A stretch of 13,165 nucleotides of DNA from JACZSB01 sp965372015 (GTDB lineage: Bacteria; Fidelibacterota; Marinisomatia; SCGC-AAA003-L08; TS1B11). The stretch lies in NCBI GenBank assembly GCA_965372015.1, contig CBDVAP010000080.1, positions 1 to 13,165 of the forward strand. The letters are read 5' to 3'. Position 1 is the stretch's first letter. Each line of letters begins with the position of its first letter. The translations under genes and the position numbers were made by a program. The notes below the pieces were generated by a model. It saw only the letters and a list, made by a program, of their open reading frames with translations. It made no database searches and was not told the DNA's origin. Below, one piece after another: positions 1 through 7,017 of the stretch.

Positions 1-1203
1 CTGGCGAACTTCTGGCTAAAACAAAATGCAGCCCCTTTGGCGAACTCGATTTCACGAGCTATGAATGCCATGGTTGCTAACCAGAAAGTACTTTTGGATA
101 CGGATATCGAAGATTTAAAAGCCACTATTTCCATATTAGTACTAACGACTATCGTTTTGGGCGCAGGCGCGGTTATACTGGCTGCTATAATCGCGGTATT
201 TATCACTAGAGGCATCACCAAGCCCATCAATCTGATGGTCACGGGTATCGAGCGCCTGGCCGCCAATGATTTAACAGCCTATGTCGATGTTCAGTCAAAG
301 GACGAAATCGGCGCTATGGCGCAGGCCTTTAACTCCAGTTGCGCCAAGCTCCAGGACGCGATGAAACAGATCCTCAATAGTTCGGGTGAGGTAGCATCGG
401 CGGTGGAGAATATTTCGTCCTCATCCGAGCAGCTGGCCGCCGGGGCGGAGGAGCAGCAAGCGCAGCTATCGGAAGTGGCCACCACCATGGAACAGATGAG
501 CGCCATGATCCTGGAGGCCAGTAAAAACGCTGATGAAACGCGGGAGAGCGCCCAGCACACCGGTGACACCGCCGATCAGGGCCGGGAGGTGGTATCCAAA
601 ACTGTCAGCGGTTTCAAGACGGTGGCCGACACTGTGGAGCAGGCCGCCCAGCAGATCCAGGAACTGAACAAGCGGTCAGAGGAGATCGGCAACGTGATCC
701 AGGTGATCGACGACATCGCCGACCAGACCAACCTGCTGGCGCTGAACGCCAACATCGAGGCGGCCCGGGCAGGGGATGCCGGCCGGGGCTTCGCGGTGGT
801 GGCCGACGAGGTGCGCAAACTGGCCGAGCGGACCGTGAGCGCCACGGCGGAGATCAGCAAGATGATCGAGAGCATTCAGGGCGATATCCGGGCGGCGGTG
901 GATTCCATGGAGCAGATCCAGGGGCAGTCCAAGGAGGGGCTGGAGCTGGTAGCCCAGTCTGACAAATCGCTGGAGGAGATTTCCGGCTCTATCATCAGTG
1001 TGGTTTCGGCGGTGGAGCAGATCGCCACGGCCTCCAACGAGCAGAGTAGCGGCGCAGAGCAGATCTCCAAGAATATCGAGGGGGTTTCCACGGTAGCCAA
1101 GGAATCGGCCAACAGCGCTCAGACACTGGCGTCTTCGGCCGAACAGCTGAGCCGCGAAGTAGAAAGTTTGAACAACCTGATCGGCCAATTCAAGCTGGAT
1201 TAG
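1..1203 (+). CDS. Methyl-accepting chemotaxis protein, 5' end missing
   Basis: The frame is open from base 1, so the start lies outside the window and about 400 codons are visible. The first ~40 residues look like the last helix of a periplasmic four-helix-bundle sensor (4HB_MCP type). They are followed by a transmembrane segment (about codons 41-65, ending FITRGITKPI), a HAMP domain, and a long methyl-accepting coiled coil ending FKLD. The signalling tip is intact: the conserved DQTNLLALNANIEAARAG stretch is at about 721-774, followed by GRGFAVVADEVRKLAER. By family knowledge the tip contacts CheA/CheW and the flanking helices are methylated by CheR and demethylated by CheB. There is no NWETF-like C-terminal tether for CheR/CheB. 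The ligand cannot be inferred because most of the sensor is missing. Its cytoplasmic half matches the next MCP without gaps, which suggests a tandem duplication. Confidence 0.95.
   Translation: MANFWLKQNAAPLANSISRAMNAMVANQKVLLDTDIEDLKATISILVLTTIVLGAGAVILAAIIAVFITRGITKPINLMVTGIERLAANDLTAYVDVQSKDEIGAMAQAFNSSCAKLQDAMKQILNSSGEVASAVENISSSSEQLAAGAEEQQAQLSEVATTMEQMSAMILEASKNADETRESAQHTGDTADQGREVVSKTVSGFKTVADTVEQAAQQIQELNKRSEEIGNVIQVIDDIADQTNLLALNANIEAARAGDAGRGFAVVADEVRKLAERTVSATAEISKMIESIQGDIRAAVDSMEQIQGQSKEGLELVAQSDKSLEEISGSIISVVSAVEQIATASNEQSSGAEQISKNIEGVSTVAKESANSAQTLASSAEQLSREVESLNNLIGQFKLD
301..1203 (+). repeat. Tandem MCP signalling-domain copy 1
   Basis: From the DEIG codons to the stop, this stretch aligns to 2593-3495 at a constant offset of 2292 nt with no insertion or deletion. 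Long exact runs are shared, for example around 490-523 and 697-733. Codon-level identity is highest at the signalling tip. Confidence 0.85.
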
Positions 1204-1419
1204 CGCTTGTTCTCCACGGCTCAGGAGGTATTCGGCAAGACCGCCATCGGGACGGGGTTGGACCTGACCGCCACCTACGGCTCCCAAAAAGGGATCAAAC
1301 TGGTGGGTGGCTGTTCCCGTTTCACCTCGAGGTGTTTGAGAGTTGGAAGGGGAGCAACCCCACCAACTGGGCCTATTGACCATTTTCAACTTTTAATCGA
1401 ACAGTAAAAGGAGAAAACA
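1204..1419 (+). other. Spacer between the two MCP genes
   Basis: I see no convincing gene in these 216 nt. A 66-codon open frame beginning at 1207 has no recognisable protein features or ribosome site and ends just before the next gene. The spacer holds a perfect 12-nt palindrome CACCTCGAGGTG (1323-1334), a hairpin (1341-1368), and the ribosome site AAGGAG (1408-1413) placed 6 nt before the ATG at 1420. No clear -35/-10 or -24/-12 promoter was found. The palindrome could be an operator for a dimeric regulator, but that is only inference. Confidence 0.5.
1341..1368 (+). other. GC-rich hairpin upstream of the NIT chemoreceptor
   Basis: AGTTGG (1341-1346) pairs with CCAACT (1363-1368), and GGGG (1349-1352) pairs with CCCC (1358-1361), around a five-base loop and a small AA/A internal bulge. 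A T-rich run (about 1383-1395) begins some 15 nt downstream, too far for a standard intrinsic terminator. It may act as a weak terminator for the first MCP, an mRNA-stability element, or part of a leader for the second. Confidence 0.5.
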
Positions 1420-3495
1420 ATGGAGACGGACCAAGAAAACAAAGAAAAGACAGTAAGTACAGCCCAGGAAAACAAGAAAAAGGCAGGTAGTTTGGGGTTT
1501 ATCACGAACCTGCCCATAGCACGAAAAATCGCGCTGCTGGCGGGCCTGCCGGCGCTGGCGATCGTGCTTTTCCTGTATACTATCCTGGCGGAACGATTCA
1601 CTACCCGTTCGGAGGTGGAAGATATCGTGGACTTAAGTCATTACACGGTCCGGGCCAGCGCCTTGATCCATGAGCTTCAGAAGGAACGGGGCATGAGCGC
1701 CGTGTTTATCGGCAGTGCGGGTAAGAGTATGGTGGCGGAACTTCCCGAGCAGATCCGCAATTCCACCGAAAAGTACGGGGAACTTCTGGAATTTCTGAGC
1801 ACTTTCGAGGCCAGCAAGTATGGCACGGAATTCGATTCCTATCTGTCTTCCGCGCTGAGCAGAATGCGTGATATAGCATCAATACAGGAGAAAACCAGAA
1901 ATCTGGAACATGGCAAAGGTGAAGCCATCTCGTTCTACACCGGCACAATAGTTCAGCTGTTCGAGACTTTCAAGCGGGTCGTGATCCTGGCCGGTGGTTC
2001 AGAGCTGGCCACACCGGTATCCGCTTATTATAATCTCCTGTACGGCAAGGAAAAAGCGGGGATTGAAAGGGCTCGCATGGCCGGCACCGCCGCGACCAAC
2101 ACTGCCATTCCCGCCAAGGGCCTTGAAGCCTGGATGGAAGTGTGGAAAGGCCAACAAACCTACCTGGCCAATTTTCAGGCTTTTGCTTCGGAAGATGCCG
2201 GGAAGACCTTTGATGCCAATCATAGCGGGGCCGTGGTGGACAAGGTCACGGAGATCAGAAACCACCTGTTGGAAAATCGCAATGTGGGAAACTTCTCCTT
2301 CACCGGACCGGAGGTCTTTCAAGCTACGACCGCCCGGATAAATCTCCTGAAAACCGTAGAGGACTTCCAGGCCAAGGAGATTCTTGAACTCGCGGATGCG
2401 GTTTCCGCCGGCGCCAGAAATGCCATCATATTCAACGCGGTTTTAGGCCTGGCGGTCATGGGACTGGTACTGGCTTTCAGCGTAATAATGGCCCGGTCGA
2501 TCACCAATCCCCTGGGGGAGATAATCAGTGTCCTCAGGGATATTGAATCGGGTGAAGGCGATTTGACCAAAAGTGTGAACATTCAGTCGACGGACGAGAT
2601 AGGGGAGATGAGCCGCTTGTTCGACTCGTTCCTGCTGAAGTTGCGCGAAATGTTGAAGAAAATATTGACCAGTTCGGGCCAGGTTGCTACGGCGGTCCAG
2701 GATATTTCGTCCTCATCCGAGCAGCTAGCGGCCGGGGCGGAGGAGCAGCAGGCGCAGCTGTCGGAGGTGGCCACTACCATGGAACAGATGAGCGCCATGA
2801 TCCTGGAGGCCAGCAAGAACGCCGACGAAACTCGGGAGAGCGCCCAGCATACCGGTCGCACGGCTGACGAGGGCCGCGAGGTGGTTACCCGCACCGTCGC
2901 CGGTTTCGAGACTGTAGCCAAAACCGTGGAGCAAGCGGCCAAGCAGATCCAGGAGCTCAGCAAACGTTCGGAGGAGATCGGCAATGTGATCCAGGTGATC
3001 GACGACATCGCCGACCAGACCAACCTATTGGCGCTGAATGCCAATATCGAGGCGGCCCGGGCCGGGGATGCCGGCCGGGGTTTCGCAGTGGTGGCCGATG
3101 AGGTACGCAAGCTGGCCGAACGCACGGTTACCGCCACCGCTGAGATCAGCAGCATGATCGAAGCCATCCAGAAAGATATCGGAGATGCGGTCACCTCCAT
3201 GGAGGTGATTCAGGGGCAGTCCAGCGATGGGCTGGAGCTGGTGGCGCAATCCGACAAGTCACTGGAGGAGATCGCCGGGTCGATCAATAAGGTGGTTTCG
3301 GCGGTGGAACAGATCGCCACGGCCTCCAACGAGCAGAGCACCGGCGCGGAGGAAATCTCCAAGAACATCGAAGGGGTGACCACCGTGGCCAAGGAATCGG
3401 CCAACAGCGCCCAGACGCTGGCGTCTTCGGCGGAGCAGCTTAGTAAAGAAGTCGATAGTTTGAATGGCCTGATCGGCCAATTCAAGCTGGATTGA
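1420..3495 (+). CDS. Methyl-accepting chemotaxis protein with NIT sensor domain
   Basis: Complete 691-residue chemoreceptor. The order is: a hydrophilic cytoplasmic tail (1-30) with a near-duplicate QENKEK/QENKKK; transmembrane helix 1 (about 36-56); a periplasmic all-helical NIT domain (about 72-325); transmembrane helix 2 (about 334-358); HAMP (about 359-410); and a signalling coiled coil ending FKLD. NIT hallmarks are visible: LIHELQKERGMSAVFI (82-97) and KEKAGIERARMAG (210-222). NIT domains (Pfam family 'nitrate and nitrite sensing') sense nitrate or nitrite in characterised members; here the ligand is inferred from the family only. The start is well supported by AAAAGGAG at 1406-1413, 6 nt before the ATG. 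The tip is intact and there is no CheR-tethering pentapeptide. The signalling half is almost identical to that of the upstream receptor, so both probably join the same arrays. Confidence 0.95.
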   Translation: METDQENKEKTVSTAQENKKKAGSLGFITNLPIARKIALLAGLPALAIVLFLYTILAERFTTRSEVEDIVDLSHYTVRASALIHELQKERGMSAVFIGSAGKSMVAELPEQIRNSTEKYGELLEFLSTFEASKYGTEFDSYLSSALSRMRDIASIQEKTRNLEHGKGEAISFYTGTIVQLFETFKRVVILAGGSELATPVSAYYNLLYGKEKAGIERARMAGTAATNTAIPAKGLEAWMEVWKGQQTYLANFQAFASEDAGKTFDANHSGAVVDKVTEIRNHLLENRNVGNFSFTGPEVFQATTARINLLKTVEDFQAKEILELADAVSAGARNAIIFNAVLGLAVMGLVLAFSVIMARSITNPLGEIISVLRDIESGEGDLTKSVNIQSTDEIGEMSRLFDSFLLKLREMLKKILTSSGQVATAVQDISSSSEQLAAGAEEQQAQLSEVATTMEQMSAMILEASKNADETRESAQHTGRTADEGREVVTRTVAGFETVAKTVEQAAKQIQELSKRSEEIGNVIQVIDDIADQTNLLALNANIEAARAGDAGRGFAVVADEVRKLAERTVTATAEISSMIEAIQKDIGDAVTSMEVIQGQSSDGLELVAQSDKSLEEIAGSINKVVSAVEQIATASNEQSTGAEEISKNIEGVTTVAKESANSAQTLASSAEQLSKEVDSLNGLIGQFKLD
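2593..3495 (+). repeat. Tandem MCP signalling-domain copy 2
   Basis: Partner of 301-1203, at a constant 2292-nt offset through to the stop codon. The sensor halves upstream of HAMP are unrelated (NIT here, four-helix-bundle-like in copy 1), so either the input domain was swapped or the output domain was homogenised by gene conversion. Confidence 0.85.
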
Positions 3496-3538
3496 CAGAG
3501 GCTCGCCGGCAATTCGGAACGTAGAGGCCAAGTCCAAG

Positions 3539-3554
3539 CTGGTCTTGGTTTTGC
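3539..3554 (+). promoter_or_regulatory. Possible -24/-12 (sigma-54 type) promoter
   Basis: The sequence CTGGTCTTGGTTTTGC has the TGG and TTGC blocks of the sigma-54 consensus at the required GG-N10-GC spacing (GG at 3541-3542, GC at 3553-3554). The central CACG part of the -24 element is not conserved. It lies in the short spacer before the sensor gene and would start transcription near 3566, about 75 nt before the ATG. An inverted repeat CCAAG/CTTGG (3534-3538 and 3544-3548) overlaps it. It is the only site with this spacing I found in the intergenic spaces. It is a motif match only, with no experimental support. Confidence 0.4.
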
Positions 3555-3569
3555 GATAGGAGGGAACAA

Positions 3570-3587
3570 GCTGGAGCAAAATCCAGC
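3570..3587 (+). other. Small perfect hairpin in the sensor-gene leader
   Basis: GCTGGA (3570-3575) pairs exactly with TCCAGC (3582-3587) around the loop GCAAAA. It sits a few bases after the start site predicted from the -24/-12 element, so it would be at the 5' end of that transcript. There is no T-run, so it is not a terminator. Its role is unknown. Confidence 0.4.
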
Positions 3588-3641
3588 GGCAGGCTAAGGC
3601 CAGAATCATCAGGGAACTGAAGAGAGGTTAACGATTCAAGC

Positions 3642-5924
3642 ATGAAGTCAGTGGCGGGGATCAGCGAAATGATGATAAAGTCGGTGCTTAAGACTGGATC
3701 AAGACTTAAGTCCCTGGTTTCCAGTTTTTACCGGGACCTCTCCGAGGGGGAGCTCGCCAGATCGATTCAGTCGACCATTTTCAAGCGCCTATTGATAATC
3801 CTATTAGTTTTTTTCGTAGTTCCCATCGGCTTCCTGAGCTGGCGCTTGATTGTACACGAAAAAGCTACCATCCATCAAAGAACTCTCACCCAGCTCCAGA
3901 CGGTGGCCGACGGTGTGGAGACTCAACTGCTGGAGTTCCTGAATTACCTTAAAGGGCGCACGCAGGATTTCAGTTCCGATGGATTTATTCGGGACGCCTT
4001 GGCCGAGATCATCCGGCAACCGGATGGGCACCAGGAGGCTATCGCGGCACTGAATCGCCATCTGGCGGTCAACAAGCAGTCGATCATGCCGGAGGTCGAA
4101 GAGACCTTTGTCACCAATCTAAGTGGTGTGGTCGTCGCATCATCGCTGACAGCCAACGTGGGGAACGACTATGCCCTGGCGGAATTCCTTCGGAGGGGAC
4201 AGACTGAGACCTACATCGGCGATGTTTTCTTTGATGACCGGATTGGACAAAACTCCTGGGTGGTCTCTACGCCCCTCACCGATAAAGTGACGCACGAATT
4301 AAGCGGTGTCCTGATCAATCGAATCCGGATCGAGGTATTGAGCGATATCACCAGCGGGCGCAGAGCCGCTGCCATGGGAGCCGGAACCTTCCCTTCCATT
4401 CCAGGACAACTCGCTCAAACCTATCTTGTGAATCGGGATCAACAATTGATCACTGGCGCTGTCATACATGGGGATGTGAGGGCCCACGGGGAAGCGATTC
4501 TGAATTATTTAGTGGATACCGAGCCGGTACGAGTGGCCCTGGAGGAAGGCCGGGAAATGACAGGCGACTACGAAAACTTCCACCACGACCGGATCAGTGG
4601 CGCCACAAGGATCATCGATGAACCCGGTTGGGTGCTGATCACCGAGATGGATTTCGGGGAAGCCTTCGCTCCGGTGGCGCAGCTCCGCAATAGAGTCCTG
4701 GGCATTATTGGTATGCTGAATATCGGTTTGGCGGTCATGGTATTATTTCTGGCCCAGCGCCTGGTCATTCCCATCGAACGAATAATTCGGGCCAACCGGG
4801 CGTCTGTGGAGGGGGACGAGGGCGCCGCTATCATTAGCGAAGCTGTCATCCCGAACAACGAGCTAGGCGAGGTGATGCGCAGCCGGAACCTGATGCTGGC
4901 GAGGCTCCATGAGCGGGAGCAGCGGAGAATGCGCAAACTTTCCAAGGTGGTGGAGCAGATGTCGGACAGTGTGGTAATCACCGATAAAGAGGGTTCGATT
5001 GAGTATGTGAACCCGGCTTTTGAATCGATTACCGGGTTCGGCGAGCAGGAGGCGCTGGGTAATAAGCCCTGGCTGCTGAAAGCGGGCGAACACGATGATG
5101 TCACCTATAAGCGCTTCTGGAAGACCATTTTTTCAGGCCGGGATTACCAAGGCGTGCTGATCAGCAAGAGGAAAAACGGGGAATTGTTTTACGAAGAGCG
5201 CAATGTCACCCCCATCCTGGCCGCCACGGGAGAGATCAGCCATTACGTTTCTATCAGCCGGGATATCACCAAACGGGTGCAGGCCGAGGAAGCGCTGGTG
5301 GAGAGCGAGAACCGCTACCGCACTATTACTAATACGGCCACCGATGCTATCATCGCTGCCGACGAGGAAGGCCTGATCACGCTGGCCAATCCGGCGGCGG
5401 AAAAGCTGTTCGGCTACCCCTCGGAGGAATTGATTGGGCAGTCGTTAACCCTCTTGATGCCGGGAAAATACAGGCCCAGCGCCCAAACGGGGTTGGACCA
5501 GTTTGTTAAGACCGGAAAGAAGAATGTGGACTGGGATATGAGGGAGCGGACCGGGCGCCACCGGGATCGCGGGGAAATCCCGCTGGAGATCTCCTATGGT
5601 CAATCTGTTGGTGAGGGAGGAATGAGCTTTGTCGCGATCATCCGGGATATCACCGAGCGCAAGCAGGCGGAGGAGGCGCTACGGGCAAGTGAAGAAAATT
5701 TTCGCAGCATATTTCACTCAACCCCGGAAAGTCTTTTGACGGTAGATAAAGAAATCGATGTATTGAATTCTAATGAGAAATTTGGCGGATTAATTCACCT
5801 CTATGCACCGCGACTAAATATGAGTGAAGATACGCTTCGAACAAAGATTTTGTCCGAGTTGAAAATGCGAGTTGGAAAAGTGAAACATGGGTTAATTGAG
5901 ATTGACGGTGAGACGAATAATTGA
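3642..5924 (+). CDS. Membrane Cache/PAS sensor, N-terminal half of a split histidine kinase
   Basis: 760 residues. A transmembrane helix (about 50-71) precedes a ~280-residue extracytoplasmic region (about 72-351) that resembles a double Cache ligand-binding domain, with PGWVLITEMDFGEAF near its end as in Cache proteins. Transmembrane helix 2 (about 352-373) follows, then a degenerate HAMP-like linker, PAS A (about 433-541) and PAS B (about 558-669). Each PAS ends in a DIT(E/K)R..AEEAL linker. The ORF then stops 76 residues into a third PAS (about 685-760). There is no kinase domain. The missing second half of that PAS is encoded at the start of the gene at 7018. The TGA stop overlaps the TTG start of the next gene (TTGA, 5921-5924). 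The ATG at 3642 has a distant GAGAGG (14 nt); the ATG at 3669 (residue 10), with GGGGA 8 nt upstream, is a credible alternative start. The third-PAS segment is AT-richer than the rest. Confidence 0.85.
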   Translation: MKSVAGISEMMIKSVLKTGSRLKSLVSSFYRDLSEGELARSIQSTIFKRLLIILLVFFVVPIGFLSWRLIVHEKATIHQRTLTQLQTVADGVETQLLEFLNYLKGRTQDFSSDGFIRDALAEIIRQPDGHQEAIAALNRHLAVNKQSIMPEVEETFVTNLSGVVVASSLTANVGNDYALAEFLRRGQTETYIGDVFFDDRIGQNSWVVSTPLTDKVTHELSGVLINRIRIEVLSDITSGRRAAAMGAGTFPSIPGQLAQTYLVNRDQQLITGAVIHGDVRAHGEAILNYLVDTEPVRVALEEGREMTGDYENFHHDRISGATRIIDEPGWVLITEMDFGEAFAPVAQLRNRVLGIIGMLNIGLAVMVLFLAQRLVIPIERIIRANRASVEGDEGAAIISEAVIPNNELGEVMRSRNLMLARLHEREQRRMRKLSKVVEQMSDSVVITDKEGSIEYVNPAFESITGFGEQEALGNKPWLLKAGEHDDVTYKRFWKTIFSGRDYQGVLISKRKNGELFYEERNVTPILAATGEISHYVSISRDITKRVQAEEALVESENRYRTITNTATDAIIAADEEGLITLANPAAEKLFGYPSEELIGQSLTLLMPGKYRPSAQTGLDQFVKTGKKNVDWDMRERTGRHRDRGEIPLEISYGQSVGEGGMSFVAIIRDITERKQAEEALRASEENFRSIFHSTPESLLTVDKEIDVLNSNEKFGGLIHLYAPRLNMSEDTLRTKILSELKMRVGKVKHGLIEIDGETNN

Positions 5925-5933
5925 GTCCTATTC
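5916..5933 (+). repeat. Left imperfect inverted repeat of the insertion
   Basis: AATAATTGAGTCCTATTC aligns to the reverse complement of 7000-7017 with 13 of 17 matches and one single-base gap; shared blocks are ATAA and TCCTAT. It contains the TGA stop of the upstream half-gene and the TTG start of the inserted gene. With one gap and AT-rich sequence, chance similarity is possible. Confidence 0.4.
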
Positions 5934-7006
5934 ATCGCAAAACAATTGGCCGTTTAATTTTCGCCAATGTGTTGGAAATGAACATTGGTAAATATATTGA
6001 TTACGTGGATAGGTTTCTGGTCATGACCTCGCAGGCTCCCTTCTACGAAGTCAGTCACGTTGATAATAAAATACTGCCGGAGAGAATGAATGAGTTTACC
6101 GGGGTTGTCGTAGCTGAAGGAGATGATTTTCATTTTTATTCACCGAGACATTTAAAGCTGAATTTCCAGTTACTACATGAACCAATGGATGTAAAATGGA
6201 AGCATTACATGAATTGGGTTAAGACGAGAAATCTTTTCCTGAACCATGTTATAAACAAGGTACTCATGCTCCAAAGAATGTTTTGGGTAACTAAGGACTT
6301 GAAGACGCTAGTACCCATGTCCCTAAACAAGTTTATCGAGATATACTCCTTCCCACACCTGGACATCAGTCGTCTAAGCCGTTTGATAAACAACACCTTG
6401 ATATCTTTCAACGGAACAGGATATCTTTTGAGAGACTTTTTTCCTAGCAGTAAAAAGATCCATTCCCTCATTCTTGAAAACGTCGTCCGTCAAAAAAATC
6501 TCAGGATGAAAGACCGGGAAATTCAGGCACTTTTAAAAAGTGAATACGGAATTAACGTATCGGTCAGGACGATTTGCAATTATCGAAATTCGGTTCACAT
6601 ACAACCTTACAATGTTGTTCAGATTAACAGTCCATATTGTAGGTACTTTTCTGATTATATACCATTGAATAAAAAGGTAAAACGAGTATTGCCCGAAAAG
6701 ACAGGGGTTTACGAGATCTCGCTTGGCCATGACCTGAAATATCAGAAAACCACATCCCGTATCATCTATTATGGTAGGTCCAGCAATCTGCGAAAAAGGA
6801 TTCAAAGTTACTTACACAGTTCCATTAAAAATCCCGTGATTGAGTACTATCGCGATAAGGAGAAACTTTTCCTGAGATACTTCCTCACCTCCAGGCAGGT
6901 TCATGTAGAGCAGGAGTTGTTGCACTCGTTTACGGATATATCCGGCTCCTTACCTATTGCTAACAGGCTCCTCACACGCCAAGCAACCATCAGGGACCAG
7001 GGATAG
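5921..7006 (+). CDS. Sigma-54-like DNA-binding protein fused to a GIY-YIG nuclease domain
   Basis: 361 residues. Residues ~55-135 resemble the sigma-54 core-binding region, with a GVVVAEGDDFHFYS strand segment and then RNLFLNHVINKVLMLQRMF. Residues 148-161, DISRLSRLINNTLI, match the RpoN helix-turn-helix pattern (compare HESTISRLTNNKYI), and YLLRDFF (168-174) matches ELKYFF. Residues 177-227 match the C-terminal RpoN domain, ending in SVRTICNYR (214-222), a degenerate RpoN box (ARRTVAKYR). The glutamine-rich region I that contacts activators is absent. Residues ~258-350 form a GIY-YIG nuclease domain: GVY (262-264), YYG (283-285), likely catalytic Arg293, likely metal-binding Glu330, and the family-like tail GSLPIANR. 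The start is TTG, with GGTGAG at 5907-5912 eight nt upstream; it overlaps the upstream stop (TTGA). ATG at 5978 is an alternative start. It is AT-richer than its neighbours and lies inside a PAS-coding sequence. Role inferred: a site-specific, possibly homing, endonuclease. Confidence 0.8.
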   Translation: MSPIHRKTIGRLIFANVLEMNIGKYIDYVDRFLVMTSQAPFYEVSHVDNKILPERMNEFTGVVVAEGDDFHFYSPRHLKLNFQLLHEPMDVKWKHYMNWVKTRNLFLNHVINKVLMLQRMFWVTKDLKTLVPMSLNKFIEIYSFPHLDISRLSRLINNTLISFNGTGYLLRDFFPSSKKIHSLILENVVRQKNLRMKDREIQALLKSEYGINVSVRTICNYRNSVHIQPYNVVQINSPYCRYFSDYIPLNKKVKRVLPEKTGVYEISLGHDLKYQKTTSRIIYYGRSSNLRKRIQSYLHSSIKNPVIEYYRDKEKLFLRYFLTSRQVHVEQELLHSFTDISGSLPIANRLLTRQATIRDQG

Positions 7007-7017
7007 GATGAGTTATC
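7000..7017 (+). repeat. Right imperfect inverted repeat of the insertion
   Basis: GGGATAGGATGAGTTATC is the partner of 5916-5933. It contains the TAG stop of the nuclease gene (7004-7006) and the AGGATG that serves as ribosome site for the ATG at 7018, so this edge both ends the inserted gene and restarts translation of the kinase half. Confidence 0.4.

Larger units (their letters stand above)
5916..7017 (+). mobile_element. Putative single-gene insertion splitting a PAS domain
   Basis: This 1102-nt segment separates the two halves of one PAS domain. Codon phase at 5915|7018 is such that excision joins ACG to ATG in frame and gives a continuous sensor-kinase frame. It also restores the distance between flanking PAS linkers from 1477 to 375 nt, the normal spacing here. 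The edges carry imperfect inverted repeats (5916-5933 and 7000-7017). The outer flanks 5898-5915 and 7021-7038 are similar (12 of 18 bases, encoding EIDG and DIDG) and could be a decayed target duplication or chance. Excision between the ATTGACGG/ATTGATGG copies (5901 and 7024) also keeps frame, so the exact ends are uncertain. The segment is filled by one ORF with a nuclease domain. No transposase, integrase or intron core is seen. Confidence 0.6.

Noticed and set aside
676..1389. Long minus-strand open frame opposite the first MCP (and similar ones opposite the second MCP and the kinase)
   Set aside because: These are antisense shadows of well-supported genes. Their translations lack domain features and similar ones recur opposite each conserved MCP region.
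1207..1407. 66-codon open frame between the two MCP genes
   Set aside because: No ribosome site, no recognisable features, and it spans the palindrome and hairpin. It is better explained as spacer.
1821..1837. TGGCACG inside the NIT receptor gene resembling a -24 element
   Set aside because: It lies within coding sequence and the TTGC block at -12 is not matched.
3492..3497. Exact TTGACA, a consensus -35 box, at the end of the second MCP
   Set aside because: It overlaps the stop codon and no -10-like hexamer lies 16-18 nt downstream.
5916..7017. Group I or II intron, or intein, carrying a GIY-YIG homing endonuclease
   Set aside because: Nearly all of the segment is coding, leaving no room for a ribozyme core. 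The flanking frames end in stops and there are no intein splice motifs, so neither intron nor intein is supported.
5916..7017. Conventional insertion sequence
   Set aside because: No DDE, HUH or serine/tyrosine recombinase motif is present. The only enzyme domain is GIY-YIG, and the flanking direct repeats are too diverged to be a clear recent target duplication.
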